A DNA stretch of 64,000 bases from Atrichornis clamosus (Eukaryota > Chordata > Aves > Passeriformes > Menuridae): NCBI GenBank assembly GCA_013400975.1, contig WBMZ01000271.1, positions 54,285-118,284 on the forward strand, written 5' to 3'. Of this stretch, positions 25,134 to 40,030 are shown piece after piece. The number at the start of each line of letters is the position of its first letter. Position 1 is the first letter of the stretch. The notes below the pieces were generated by a model that saw only the letters and a program-made list of their open reading frames with translations, was not told the DNA's origin and did no database searches. Both the position numbers and the translations under genes were made by a program.

Positions 25134-25246
25134 ATGAATGGTGGGAAGGAGTGTGACGGAGGGGACACGGATGGAGGGCCACCAGCAGTGCAAGTTCCCG
25201 TTGGTTGGCAGCGGAGGGTGGACCAAAGTGGAGTTCTCTACATCAG
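25134..25246 (+). CDS. MBD5: MBD5 coding exon 1: start codon and first half of the MBD
   Basis: The ATG at 25134 opens [20 protein letters not shown] and continues [17 protein letters not shown], 37 codons plus two bases, ending at the donor AG|GTAAGG (25247). This matches the known N terminus of vertebrate MBD5, and the GW of the MBD signature is at residues 24-25. The split codon AG|T gives Ser38 with the next exon. MBD5 is a chromatin protein whose MBD, unlike that of MeCP2, is reported not to bind methylated CpG. It is reported to associate with the PR-DUB (BAP1/ASXL) H2A deubiquitinase complex. The untranslated 5' border of this exon is not certain; TTTGAAG ending near 25110 is one possible acceptor. 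The start is chosen because upstream in-frame sequence is not conserved-looking and the N terminus matches the family. Confidence 0.95.
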
Positions 25247-25393
25247 GTAAGGTCACCTCAGGGGCTGGGCTGGGTGGTGCTTTGGAGTTTGGCCACCGTG
25301 GGCAGTCAGTTGGTCACTCAGCTCGTTCCTTCTGCTCAAAAACTTGGGGAAGTGGTTCTTCTGCGAGAGCGAGATCGGCTTGGAAGCTGGAGG

Positions 25394-25635
25394 AGGGCAG
25401 ATTTAGATGGGATGTTGGGAAAGAATTCTTGGCTGTGAGGGTGGGGAGGCCCTGGCACAGGGTGCCCAGAGAAGCTGTGGCTGCCCTTGGATCCCTGGAA
25501 GTGTCCAAGGCCAGGTTGGACGGGGCTTGGAGCCACCTGGGATAGTGGAAGGTGTCCCCGCCTGTGGCAGGGACTGGAACTGGAAGAGCTTTAGGTCCCT
25601 TCCAACCCAAACCATTCCAGGATTATGATTCTGTG
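25394..25635 (+). mobile_element. CR1 LINE 3' end
   Basis: A nearly complete CR1 3' segment in sense orientation: GATGTTGGGAAAGAATTCTT, GAGGCCCTGGCACAGGGTGC, GAAGTGTCCAAGGCCAGGTT, CCCTTCCAACCCAAACCATT and the terminal GATTCTGTG. It begins only 148 nt downstream of the start-codon exon donor. Confidence 0.92.
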
Positions 25636-27058
25636 TTTCTTTTGAAAGGAAATTTATGTGGCTGCTCAATAGCTCCAAAACCCACTTTTTCATGCCCACA
25701 AAGGTTCTGTGTTCAGTATCACTGATGTTCTCCAACAAGATTTACTTCCATGGATCCCTCACATTTCTCATGTAGGAAAAACCCCAGGAACATAAACCTA
25801 AATCCAAAGTTTTAGGTACTTTGTTTGTTTATTTTCTTAGCGTATTGGATTTTTATTTCTTTTGCTTCGCCCCGGAATGGTCACAAAGAAATGTGTTGAA
25901 ATTGCTGTGAAATAAATGTGTTGAGACAAAGAGACATAAATTAAATGTTATTGGAAAAAAGATCAAAGTTAGCCTTATAAAATGTGGCTACATTGGGTTT
26001 CCATCACACAAGTCTATGTGATTATCAGTCTGTTATTTGCTTAACCTTATTCCACTGCTCTGTGATTAAAATAATCACTTCTTCACAACATTTTATGTAT
26101 CACCAATACAAAAATCTTTAATGAGTCAAAGCACACTCCAGTTTTACACTAAACTACCATAAAAGATCAGCTGCATTCCAGGATTTCTTGTTTGTGTTCT
26201 CCATTAGCAGAATCAAACCAAATCCATGTCAGTGATACCCATGTCAAAGAGAAATCACCTTCCCCTTGCATTTCTCATTACAGCTGTAATTTACTGGGGC
26301 TCTGCCTTACTTAAGAATCAGTGAGAAAGGAAAAGTTGTGGGGTTTTATTCCCGATAATCTCTATATCCAGCCATCAGGACATAGAATGCTTTGATATTT
26401 TTCTATACCTGCTTTTGAACTTCATTTTCCACAGCTCTAACAAGTTTTGCACGTTTTCTACAGCTTTGGGGAAGCTCACATTATTCCCCGCCCTCTTCCC
26501 AAGTTTTGCCCATGTATTTTTCCACTCTTTAATTCAGTAGTGAATTTTCTGGTCGCCTTCTCTGTTCTGATGTTCTGATTAAGCAAAATACGGTTTTACA
26601 TTCCTGTTTGGAGCAAGGCACAGAGCAGGACACGTTGGTTGGAAAGGGTGGAAGTCAAATAATCCAATCTCCTGCTTGACATGGAGCATCCACAGGGCTC
26701 CACAGGGGCAGCTGAATCCGCAAGGATTGAGTTTCCACGAGCTGCTCACTGCCCTGACAGCATCTATGGAGACAAGGAAAGGTCAAACAATATTGACTCC
26801 AAAGCTATCCCAGGGAAAATTAGTGGATATATTAAGATCTGACATGATTTAACTGGAATAGATGATCCCAGCTGGATAAAGACTCTGTGTTTGTGCCTCC
26901 TTGTAAAGCACGGACGCTCTTCTGTCAGCTGTCAGCAGTTGCTTTGGATTAAATCAAGATTAAATCCATTAATTAACCAGTTTTCATTACCTGGTAGAAG
27001 CACTGAGTTGACTCTCAGAGCTTTTCTTAGTGCTGCTGCCTTAAAGTAGGGCCTAAAT

Positions 27059-27197
27059 CATCCCTGGAAGCGTCCAAGGCCAGGTTGGACAGGGCTTGGA
27101 GCAACCTGGGATAGTGGGAAATGTCCCTGTCATGTCAGGGGGTGGGACTGGCTGAGCCCTTCCAACCCAAAGCAGTGTGGAATTCCGTGAATCTGTG
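27059..27197 (+). mobile_element. CR1 LINE 3' end
   Basis: Sense CR1 segment: CCTGGAAGCGTCCAAGGCCA, TTGGACAGGGCTTGGAGCAA, then CCCTTCCAACCCAAAGCAGT and a diverged terminal octamer. Confidence 0.88.
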
Positions 27198-28645
27198 GGA
27201 GTTTCTTACAAAGGAAGTTGTGAATTATCCTTTGTGTTATGGAAGTGTCAATAAATCTGTGCACAGAAGAGACTTTGCTGTTAAGACTTTGCCCAGAATC
27301 AAGGCAGAAACAGGAAAAAATGGGCCTTTTTTCAATTTGGTTGTTTCTTGTGGACAGATAACCCTGCCTGTATGTGCAGTAGGGATGCTGGATCCCACAT
27401 CCCACAGATTCAGTGGATTGACCTTCCTTCCCACCCCCTGGTTGTCAGCACAGACCTTTTTATTCCAGGCTCCAGGATCTCCTGCCCAGGCAAACAGCAC
27501 ACCAAGGTTATTTAAAATGCTTTTTTCCTAAAAATATCTCAGGAAAAGTAGCCTTTTTTAGCCCATACAAATAAAATCACATCCTCACTCCAGAGCATAT
27601 TCCCGGGAATGCCTTTTAAAAGGAGTTTTTGAGCATCACAAAAAGTGTCTGTAGGGGTTTTGGGTGTAGATGGGATGGTCCAGAGCAAATGCTAATCTGG
27701 ATTTTTCCCATGGGAAGCTGTTACACCTTCAAGTGTGGAGTCTGCCTGGGCTGAACACAGTCAGGACAGGTTGGGAAGATCCAAAGGGATCAGCCAGGAT
27801 TGTGGTTTAATTAAAATAAATAAAAATAAAAGAGTGATTTCCCCCTGCTCCCCAAGGATTTCAGGCAGGGAAGGTTTGACTTCCTGACCTGCCACCAGAC
27901 CTGTACCATTATTTTTAGATTCCTCTTTCATCTTCCTCACCCTCCAAACCGTCACTGTTACACATATTCAACCTGAGCACTTCTCCCAAAAATAACTCTT
28001 TCAGGGCATGTCTGGCAAATAAATTACTTATTTAAACTGTCAGCATAACTTTAAATGTCACTTGCGGATGTTGCTTGAGATGTCACTTGGTTCTCGTGCA
28101 GAATGAGGTGTTTATGTGTTGGATTTGAAGCACCAAAGTTCGTCAGAGTTTGGAATTTGGAGTCATGAGTGTTGTCGTGATCCAAACTATTCCACTTGAG
28201 TTGGTTTTGTTTGAATCAGGGCTATTTACAGCTTCCATTAATAACCAGTGTTTTATTCCAGATAAACAGTTCAGCTGGCCCAGTAATAAAGAGCAATCTG
28301 GAAGTTACAGGCTGGTGACACTTTTCATCTTATGAATTAGTGATTTTGCCATAACAGAGTTTCCAGTGCCCTATTTTTGGATCTGGAGATAATGATTTTG
28401 TGGTGGGAGTTGGAGAAACCCGAGTGCAGTTTGTCAGGAGCTCACTGGACTGGCTCCTTGGTGTGATATTTCTCACTTGCAGGGAGAGGGTCAAAATTTT
28501 AACTGAGTGAAACCAAACTTTATGCTACAAAGAGACCTGGCTGTGCAACGGTTTTGTTTTCTTTAAAATGCGGTTGGGGGTTTTTCTGTGAGTGTTATCT
28601 CAATTCATGACTAAAAGCAAGAAGTACCATGACAAAAACCCATGA

Positions 28646-32007
<3,362 letters not shown>

Positions 32008-34146
32008 GTGCAACGCCAGTAGTCCCTACTCGAGCAGCAACTCCAAGATCCATGAGGAATAAATCACATGAAGGAATTACAAATTCTGTGATGCCAGAAT
32101 GTAAGACTCCTTTCAAGTTGATGATGGGGGCATCTAATGCCATGGGTAGGCTTTATGTGCAAGAAATGGCTGGAAGCCAGCCGGCAGAACTCCATCCTGC
32201 CTATCCCAGGCAGAGGTTGGGGAGCAGTGAGCTGGGACAGAAGTCTCCGTACCGCGGCAGTCACGGGGGGATGCCCAGCCCAGCCTCGTCGGGATCGCAG
32301 ATCTACGGAGACGGCTCCATCTCTCCCAGGACTGACCCGCTCGGAAGCCCTGACGTTTTCACAAGGAACAATCCCAGTTTTCATGGAGCACCCAACTCCA
32401 GTCCTATCCACATGAGCAGGACGCCTCTGTCCCCGCCGTCAGTCATGCTCCATGGCTCTCCCATACAGTCATCCTGTGCAATGGCTGGAAGGACTAATAT
32501 ACCTCTTTCCCCCACCCTGACCACAAAGAGCCCAGTAATGAAAAAGCCCATGTGTAACTTTTCAGCTGGTATGGAAATACCACGAGCAATGTTTCACCAT
32601 AAACCGCCCCAAGGCCCACCCCCACCTCCTCCACCGCCTTCTTGTGCTCTTCAGAAAAAGCCATTAACATCCGAAAAGGATCCACTTGGCATACTGGACC
32701 CCATTCCCAGCAAACCAGTGAACCAGAACCCCGTGATCATGAACCCAACCACTTTCCACTCGAGTGTCCACTCTCAGGTACCCGTGATGAATGTAAGCAT
32801 GCCCCCCGCCGTGGTCCCTCTGCCGAGCAACCTCCCCCTGCCCACCGTCAAACCCGCCCACATGAACCACGGAACTCACGTCCAAAGGGTTCAGCACTCG
32901 GCTTCAACCTCCCTCTCCCCCTCGCCAGTGACGTCCCCGGTGCATATGATGGGATCTGGGATGGGAAGGATCGAGGCTTCTCCCCAAAGATCGCGTTCTT
33001 CTTCCACGTCGTCGGATCACGGAAACTTCCTGCTGCCGCCGCTAGGGCCGCAGTCGGCCTGCAGCGGTATCAAAGTTCCTCCCAGGTCCCCGAGGTCAAC
33101 CATAGGGTCACCCAGGCCATCCATGCCATCCAGCCCTTCCACCAAGCACGATGGACTGAATCAATACAAGGACATCCCTAACCCATTAATTGCTGGAATG
33201 AGTAATGTATTAAATCCTCCCAACAATGCAGTTTTTCCCACTGCATCGGCTGGAAGCGGTTCCTTGAAGAGTCAGCCTGGTTTGCTGGGAATGCCTTTAA
33301 ATCAGATCTTGAACCAGCACAACGCTGCCTCTTTTCCAGCAAGCAGTTTACTCTCAGCAGCAGCCAAAGCACAGCTAGCAAATCAAAATAAACTTGCTGG
33401 TAACAACAACAGCAGCAGTAGCAATTCTGGACCTGTTGCCAGCGGCGGCAGCACCGAAGGACACAGCACTTTAAATCCCATGTTCCCTCCTGCTGCCAAC
33501 GTGCTCCTCCCCACCACGGAGGGGCAGAGCGGCCGAGCAGCACTGAGAGATAAACTGATGTCTCAGCAAAAAGATCCTCTGAGGAAAAGGAAGCAGCCGA
33601 CCACCACGGTGCTGAGCTTGCTGAGGCAGTCTCAGCTGGACAGCTCCGGGGTTTCCAAAGCTGGCTCTGATTTGATAAGAAAGCCAAGTCAAAGCTCCTT
33701 TCCCATCAGCTCCATGTCGCAGCTCCTGCAGTCCATGAGTTGTCAGAGCTCCCACGGGAGCAGCAATAGTTCCACGGGCTGTGGGAGCTCCAGCACTGCT
33801 CTGCCTTGCTCTGGGAACCAGCTGCACTTCGCAGAGCCCGCGCTGAGCTCGGGCAGCCTCCCGAACGCGCTGGCCCCGGGCCTGCCCCTGCGAGGGGAGG
33901 GGCTGCACTGCCAGAACTCCAACACTAACTTCGGCCACGGCACCAGCCCGGCCACCAGCAACCACCTGGCAGGGCTGATCAACCAGATGCAGGCCAGCGG
34001 GAGCTGTGGGATGCTCAGTCAGGCAGGAATGGCTTTAGGAAACTCCCTACATCCGAACCCACCTCAGGCGAGAATCCAGGCACCCTCCACTCCAGTGATC
34101 CCAAACAGCATTGGTAGCAGCTGTAATCAGACCAGTCCTGAAGCAG
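32008..34146 (+). CDS. MBD5: MBD5 coding exon 4: giant central low-complexity exon
   Basis: The acceptor AATACCAG opens 2,139 nt encoding residues 134-845 (with split codons 133 and 846). It starts [20 protein letters not shown] and ends at the donor GCAG|GTATGT. The protein is rich in Ser, Pro, Gln and Asn. Visible features are a [10 protein letters not shown] segment, an eight-proline run near residues 335-343, the [10 protein letters not shown] serine stretch, a [10 protein letters not shown] basic patch that could be a nuclear signal, and a VLSLLRQSQ helix. Large parts match the mammalian protein closely, which is how the gene was recognised; no folded domain is known here. The exon is open throughout, and its frame continues past the donor into a 36-bp minisatellite. 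Confidence 0.97.
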
Positions 34147-34172
34147 GTATGTGGCCTCCTGAGGGGATTCCC

Positions 34173-34848
34173 CCTTGGAAATCCATGTTGGATGTTTTCA
34201 GTTTGGCCCCTTGGAAATCCGTCTTGGATGTTTCTAGTTTGACCCCCTGGAAATCCATGGTGAAGGTTTTTAGTTTGGCCCCGTGGAAATCCATGTGGGT
34301 CATCTTCAGTTTGACCCCTTGGAAATCCCCAGTAGATGTTTTTAGTTTGATCCCTTGGAAATCCATGATGAAGGTTATTTGGTTGGCGCGCTGGGAATAC
34401 ACAATGGGTATATTTCGTTGGACCCCCTGGCAACACACAATGGATATTTTTAGTCTGACCCCCTGGAAATCCCTGATGAAGGTTTTTTGTTTGACCCCCT
34501 GGACATCCACAATGGATGTTTTTAGTCTGTCCCCCTGGTAATCCGTGATGAAGGTTTTTAGTTTGGCCCCTTGGAAATCCATGTTGGATGTTTTTAGTCT
34601 GACCCCCTGGTAATCCGTGATGAAGGTTTTTAGTTTGGCCCCCTGGAGATCCATGATGAAGGTTTTTAGTTTGGCCCCTTGGAAATCCATGTTGGACATC
34701 TTCAGTTTGACCCCTTGGAAATCCACAGTAGATGTTTTTAGTTTGATCCCTTGGAAATCCATGATGAAGGTTTTCAGTTTCACCCCCTGGAAATCCACGT
34801 TGGATGTTTTTAGTTTCACCCCTTGGAAATGCATGTTGGATGTTTTTT
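34173..34848 (+). repeat. 36-bp minisatellite, about 18.8 units, open in frame with MBD5 exon 4
   Basis: Successive units begin CCTTGGAAATCC or CCCTGGAAATCC at exact 36-nt spacing (34173, 34209, 34245 and so on to 34821, exactly 18 periods), so no indel has disturbed the register. In the frame of the upstream exon each unit encodes a variant of [12 protein letters not shown]. The first stop is a TAA at 34539, from a GAA-to-TAA change that turns one unit into PW-stop; later units carry the same change. Units fall into a 'LDVFSL' and an 'MKVFSL' class that partly alternate, suggesting expansion by multi-unit blocks. The opposite strand is also open (34127-34855, 242 codons, 12-residue period). 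The array starts 26 nt after the exon donor. Confidence 0.95.
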
Positions 34849-34968
34849 TAAACAAGTTCCTTTTACAGATCTGCTTTTTAAACTGGAGTTTACCCTGGTA
34901 AAAATTGCACCTATTTCATGCTGAAAGCCAGATACTCAAAAATAAAACAAAACAAAACAAAAAACCAG

Positions 34969-35131
34969 TGGTAAATTAAAATTAATAATTTTACTAAGGT
35001 GGTAATTAAATGGTTGAATAAACACTTGGAGGAGTGTGGAGAGATTTCCTGGTCTGTTCCTCAGTGAAGATTTGGAGAGGAAACAGGTTTGGTGCTTTTA
35101 CTGTCTCCAAGGTGTTTAAAGATAGAAAGGA
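34969..35131 (+). repeat. 163-bp direct duplication, first copy, before an N
   Basis: The segment starts TGGTAAATTAAAATTAATAA and ends TAGAAAGGA at 35131, followed by N at 35132 and then the identical 163 nt at 35133-35295. Perfect identity and a one-base gap point to unmerged contig ends. Confidence 0.92.
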
Positions 35132-35132
35132 N
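35132..35132. other. Ambiguous base / one-base assembly gap
   Basis: A single N separates two identical 163-nt segments. Confidence 0.95.
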
Positions 35133-35295
35133 TGGTAAATTAAAATTAATAATTTTACTAAGGTGGTAATTAAATGGTTGAATAAACACTTGGAGGAGTG
35201 TGGAGAGATTTCCTGGTCTGTTCCTCAGTGAAGATTTGGAGAGGAAACAGGTTTGGTGCTTTTACTGTCTCCAAGGTGTTTAAAGATAGAAAGGA
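35133..35295 (+). repeat. 163-bp direct duplication, second copy
   Basis: Identical to 34969-35131. Probably an artefact of assembly next to the minisatellite rather than a true tandem duplication. Confidence 0.92.
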
Positions 35296-37160
35296 AACAG
35301 CTCAGAAATGTGAATTTCATTTGACTCTTGCTGCTTGAACAAAGTATTGGAAGGTGGTGCTTGTGTAAATCTTGGAAGTAGAGTGAAAACCCAGGTCACA
35401 CCAAAGTGTTCAAATGGTCTCTCACTAACCCAGGCAAGAACCTGCTCTGCATTCCTGAGCTTCCTCCTTTAAAATACAGAATGGAATTAGAGAGAAGCTG
35501 AATTGTAGAAATACAGTGTTCCAGCATTACACTGGTCATGGGTTCTGATGACTTTTAAGGGTTTCTCCCTGTTCCTGGGGTAAAAAAGTTTATTTTTTCC
35601 TTGCCTGAATGGTGTTTTCTGTCACAAAAAGCAGCTCGTAATCCTTGGGCAGCTCTTTTGCCTCCTCGTGCTGACACAGGGGGTATTTCCTGGTGCAGTT
35701 TGTGAGACTTTGTCCTGTCTCCTGCACGGAACAAAGTCTGGATTTGCCTGAGGAGTTTGCTTCCCTGTCCCACTGAGCACAGGACACAATCCCTGGAGCA
35801 GGATTCCCACCTTGCCTGAGGTTTCTGCCACTCCTGGAGCCTCCCAGTGGGTTGTTGGTGTTCCTGTGCTCGTATTTCCGGTCATCTCCAAGCTGGATTT
35901 CTCCCCAAAAAGACAAATACAGCAGAACAAACACGTCAAAGCCCCTGAGGAAAAGTGTCAGCACCAACAGCCAGTTTGGTTCTCATCCATGTAGGAATAG
36001 GTGTATAATTCCACCTGGGAACTTCTGCTCTGCTGTGGTACTCCCAACCCCCTGGAGATGGCTGGGAGGATTAGAGCAATACCATTAGAAAGCCTCAATG
36101 ACACTTTTTTCCCTTACCTAAGTGATAAAAGGTCGTTCCACGTAGGCAAAGACTGGAAAATTGTGGATATGTTCCATTCCTGAAGGAGTTGTTCCTTTAG
36201 TTTGGTGCCTGCAGAACACACAACCTGCATTTAATTATTTTCTTGGATAGCCATGACAAAGCCTAGAGAACGTTTCCTTCTTTAAGGTGAAGTTTCAGAT
36301 TGTGTTGTCTCCGTGTTATTCCCTAAAACCTTCACTCAGCCTCTTGCCTGAGCCCTCACAGCAGCACAGGGCTCAGGTTTACACCTAATCCAGAGGCTGT
36401 GGAAATCCAGAGAGGGGCGTTCTGTTGGATTTTCAGGAGAATTTGAACATTCTTTCCATGAAACTCGTGTGAAATGTTGAGTATTTTGTGTTAATAATAA
36501 CTTCTAAAAATGAAAGGGAGTTGCCGGCCTGCCCTCAGCTCTGTAACAGAACTGGTAAGAGGAATATTGGGAATTATTCTGTGTAGGTTTTGGGGATGCA
36601 GCTGATGACAGCCCCTGTAAACTTGAGTTTCCAAGAGCAGTTCAGCTGAGGGAAATGTCTAAAAGAACCTCTGGTGCTCGTATTTCAGTTTGTGGCTTTT
36701 TCTTCCCTTTGTTTTTAAGTATTTTAATTGCTAAATCAGTTTTCTGTGTCTGTGCCAGCAATCCAGAACAGCTCCTACTCAGAAATAGCTCCTGAGAGAA
36801 AAAATACTGTGAATCCCCACAATTAGCTGGTTATTGCCTAAGCTTTTAATTATATTTTAACCACATGGACCAAGTTTTGTTATTCTAGCTCTTGTTTTCT
36901 TCTTCCACAGATAACATCTGTAGTTTCCAGGTAATTTCCAGTGTGAGTGTGCTGGAATTTGTTCTTTTTGGAGGTTGGAACTGTGTCACTGGGTGATGTG
37001 GTTTATTGTAGGGTTTGGTTTATTTACTTTTTTTCTTGGTGTTGCCAGGAGTCCAGAAGTTCACAGGGTAGAAAAGTTATGGGTGAGTGTTGAACATTCA
37101 ACAGCCAAATCCTGCTCAGAAGGCAACATCCATAAATAATGGGATGGATGAAAGTGAATT

Positions 37161-37291
37161 AAAAAAACAAAAACAAAACCAAAATAACCCAAAACAACAA
37201 CAACAAGACCAAAACCAACCAAAAACAAAAAAACCCACCAAACCAAAACACAAAAAAACCCCAAACCAAACAAACAAATATTAAAAAAAAA
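37161..37291. repeat. A/C-rich low-complexity tract
   Basis: About 130 nt of only A and C with very few other bases (AAACCAAA-like words). The minus strand is T/G-rich and gives a spurious hydrophobic open frame. Confidence 0.85.
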
Positions 37292-39754
37292 GAAGCTGAG
37301 CGAATTCTTGAAGATATAAAAATGGGAATCTGCAGTGGAAGTGGGGATGTTCCTGGCTGTGTGCACAATTGAGGAAATCAGGATTGGGATGTGCTGTTCT
37401 GTATCATGGTCAGGGCTTGTGGAAGGTACAGAAATCCCAGAAATTCCGAAAGAGAGTGGCAGAATTCCTGAGGGTGGCTGTGGATCAGAGCTGGGAGCGG
37501 AGCCCTGGAGCAGGGTCTGTCCTCTGGAGATCCTGCAGTCAGGCACATCCCACCCTGAGCTGCCCAGCAGGGCAGGTGCCAGGCAGGCAGGCTGCATGTG
37601 AGGTATTCCAGCACTCGGGAATTCCCTGGAATCCGCTCTTTTAAAGAAGTCCTTGAGGAATTTCATCCCTCTCCAAGTGTTCCTGCTTGGGCACTGTCAG
37701 GAAACTGAATTATTTTTACCTTGTGGACAACATCAGTGGCTGCAGCTGGTGCATTCAGCATCAAAAACGAGTGGTTTCCATTTTGTGGGAATGCCAAATG
37801 TTGGAATGCTGTAGCAGAGGACACGTTGAGTACAGCACCAGAGCCTTAAGGACATTTCCCAAGGCAGGAGTGCACAGGAATGTTGGGAATGGTGGTGGTG
37901 GCCTCGTCTGACCTCGGTGCTGACACCCAGAACCCTGGCACAGCCCTGGGAGACGCTGGAATGTGACCTCACTGAAAGGATTTCATCCCAAAATAACCCA
38001 CAGGACTCACCGGAGATCTTTTTTTTCCTGCCAAACTCTTAAAATTTGAATTTGCCAGCAGCTCACAGACTTCGAGTTAACCAGACTCTTACCTGGGTGG
38101 GGTTTTAACTGCCACGCAACTTCCTGGGAGTTTGTATTGATAAAACTTAGAGGATTTGCAAAAAATCATAACAAATTAACGTAGAAAGATGACATTATTA
38201 TGGAGATAAATTGAATTAATTACACGGGATTCCCCACACGTGGTTAGCTCTCACCATCTGAAAATGGAACCAGTGGGCAGCTCCAAACCTTGCTAGAGGG
38301 AGGAGTGGGGGTTATTGAAGGAAATGATGCTTTCCATTGCATTTTGAGCTTCCCAAATTTGCAGGCAAGTGTTTTCCTTCACTGGCAGTGCATCTGCCAC
38401 AGCTGTGAGCGGGGAGTGCTGCGGGAGGGACCAGAGCAAGTGAGAGAATTCTGAATTACTGCTCCTGCGGTCGGCTGCTGCTGTCCTGACAGTTTTGTAC
38501 TAAAACACTGCTCTGCTTTCTGGTGGCAGCTGAGCACATCACAACAGTTTTCTCCAAGTCATTTCCAACCCAGCAGTGGTGGTAAAATGCAGAAATCAGA
38601 GAAGATGGGCAGGGAAAAGAGCCAAGACTGAAATTCAGTCAGGTATTAAATTGAAACAAAGCCTAATTTTTTAGACTTCTGTTGTCCTAGAAAGGTTTTC
38701 AGGCTTTTTGCCCTTCCCCCAAAATTTGGGGGGCCAACATTCCAGCTGCTTTGTTGTAAGTGGAAACAAAAAGTCTGTGATCACGGAGCGTGGTGCCATG
38801 GGCAGCACAGGAATTATGGACAGGCAGGTGAATATTTCACAGCAGAGCACATTCCACGGGGCTGGAGTGCTGCATATGAGGGAGGTTCAGGGTTTTAACT
38901 GGTTCTGCTGGGCTGGGGAGGATGTTTTATTGATTGGTCCTTTTTTTGTGATTTCTGTGCTGTCTCAGGGCAGGGCAGGATCTGGATAAGGAGAACGACT
39001 GGCAGCAGTTTGTGCTTTAGTGCTGAGTGATGATGGTTTCTTGGGAATGGGAAGCACTGCAATAAAGGGGATGGCAGAGAAGGATCTTAAATGTTCTCCA
39101 TTCCAGAAGGAAAAGGGAGGATATAATTGTCAAAATGCACAGCTCGTGGTTCCCAGTGTGTAGGAAAGGGATGGAATAGGGAGTTACAGCAAGAACAAGC
39201 CTCGGATCTTTAAGGACTGTGAGGTCGTATTTTCCATCAGGGATTACGCTGGAAAAGGGAAGGCTCTGAAAATCACTACTTGAGCAGTATCACCACCAAT
39301 GCAAACTGTGAGTTTCTAGGTTGGTACTAATTCCAGATTCATCCTGGTGCTGCAGCAGCTTCGGGCGCGGATGGGTGACCCTGGCACGGCAGAGGTGGCA
39401 CGGCCCGTTGGAGCTGTGGCAGCAATTAAAATGTCTAAATGATCTTTGGTGCTCTCACACCTTCCTGATCTCAGGGCCAGGCGTGCAGGGAGGCTCCCTC
39501 CACTCATGCTGGGTGGTTTTTTTTGAGAGGATCCTGCAGGTTCCTTCTGCCAGAGCTACGGAGTTCCACCAGGAGAGGGTGGAAGTGCTGGAGGGTGGAG
39601 TAAGAAGCTCCTTGCATGTCTAAGGAGGGAAATGGGAATTTCCAGCAAGGGTTTCCAAAACTTGAAAGGTTCTAAATTAGAAAAGCAGTTAAGAAAATAT
39701 CCAATGTAAAGCAAAACTGGCTGTGATTTTATCGGATATGCAGAGAGAATTTGC

Positions 39755-40030
39755 AAGGGCCTGGAGTGACAGGACACAGGGAATGGCTTCCCACGGCCAG
39801 AGGGCAGGGATAGATGGGATATTGGGAAGGAATTCCTGGCTGGGAGGGAGGGGAGGCCCTGGCACAGGGTGCCCAGAGAAGCTGTGGCTGCCCCTGGGTC
39901 CCTGGAAGTGTCCAAGGCCAGGTTGGACGGGGCTTGGAGCGCCCTGGGATAGTGGGAGGTGTCCATGGCAAGGGGTGGGATGGGATGAGCTTTAGGTCCC
40001 TTCCAACCCAACCCATTCCGGGATTCTGTG
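39755..40030 (+). mobile_element. CR1 LINE 3' end
   Basis: One of the two longest sense copies here: GGGCCTGGAGTGACAGGACA, GATGGGATATTGGGAAGGAA, GAGGCCCTGGCACAGGGTGC, TGTCCAAGGCCAGGTTGGAC, CCCTTCCAACCCAACCCATT and the terminal GGGATTCTGTG. It is close in sequence to the copies at 46957 and 25394. Confidence 0.93.

Noticed and set aside
26637..26760. Possible diverged antisense CR1 (TTGGAAAGGGTGGAAGTCAA)
   Set aside because: Resemblance to the 3' region of older CR1 subfamilies is too weak to call by eye.
32064..32411. Antisense and alternate-frame ORFs across MBD5 exons 4, 5 and 7
   Set aside because: These are shadows of long GC-rich coding exons in other frames. The + frame with splice signals and MBD5 similarity explains the sequence.
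37159..37368. Minus-strand hydrophobic ORF (FFCFWLVLVLLLLFW-like)
   Set aside because: It is the translation of the complement of an A/C-rich low-complexity tract, not a membrane protein.
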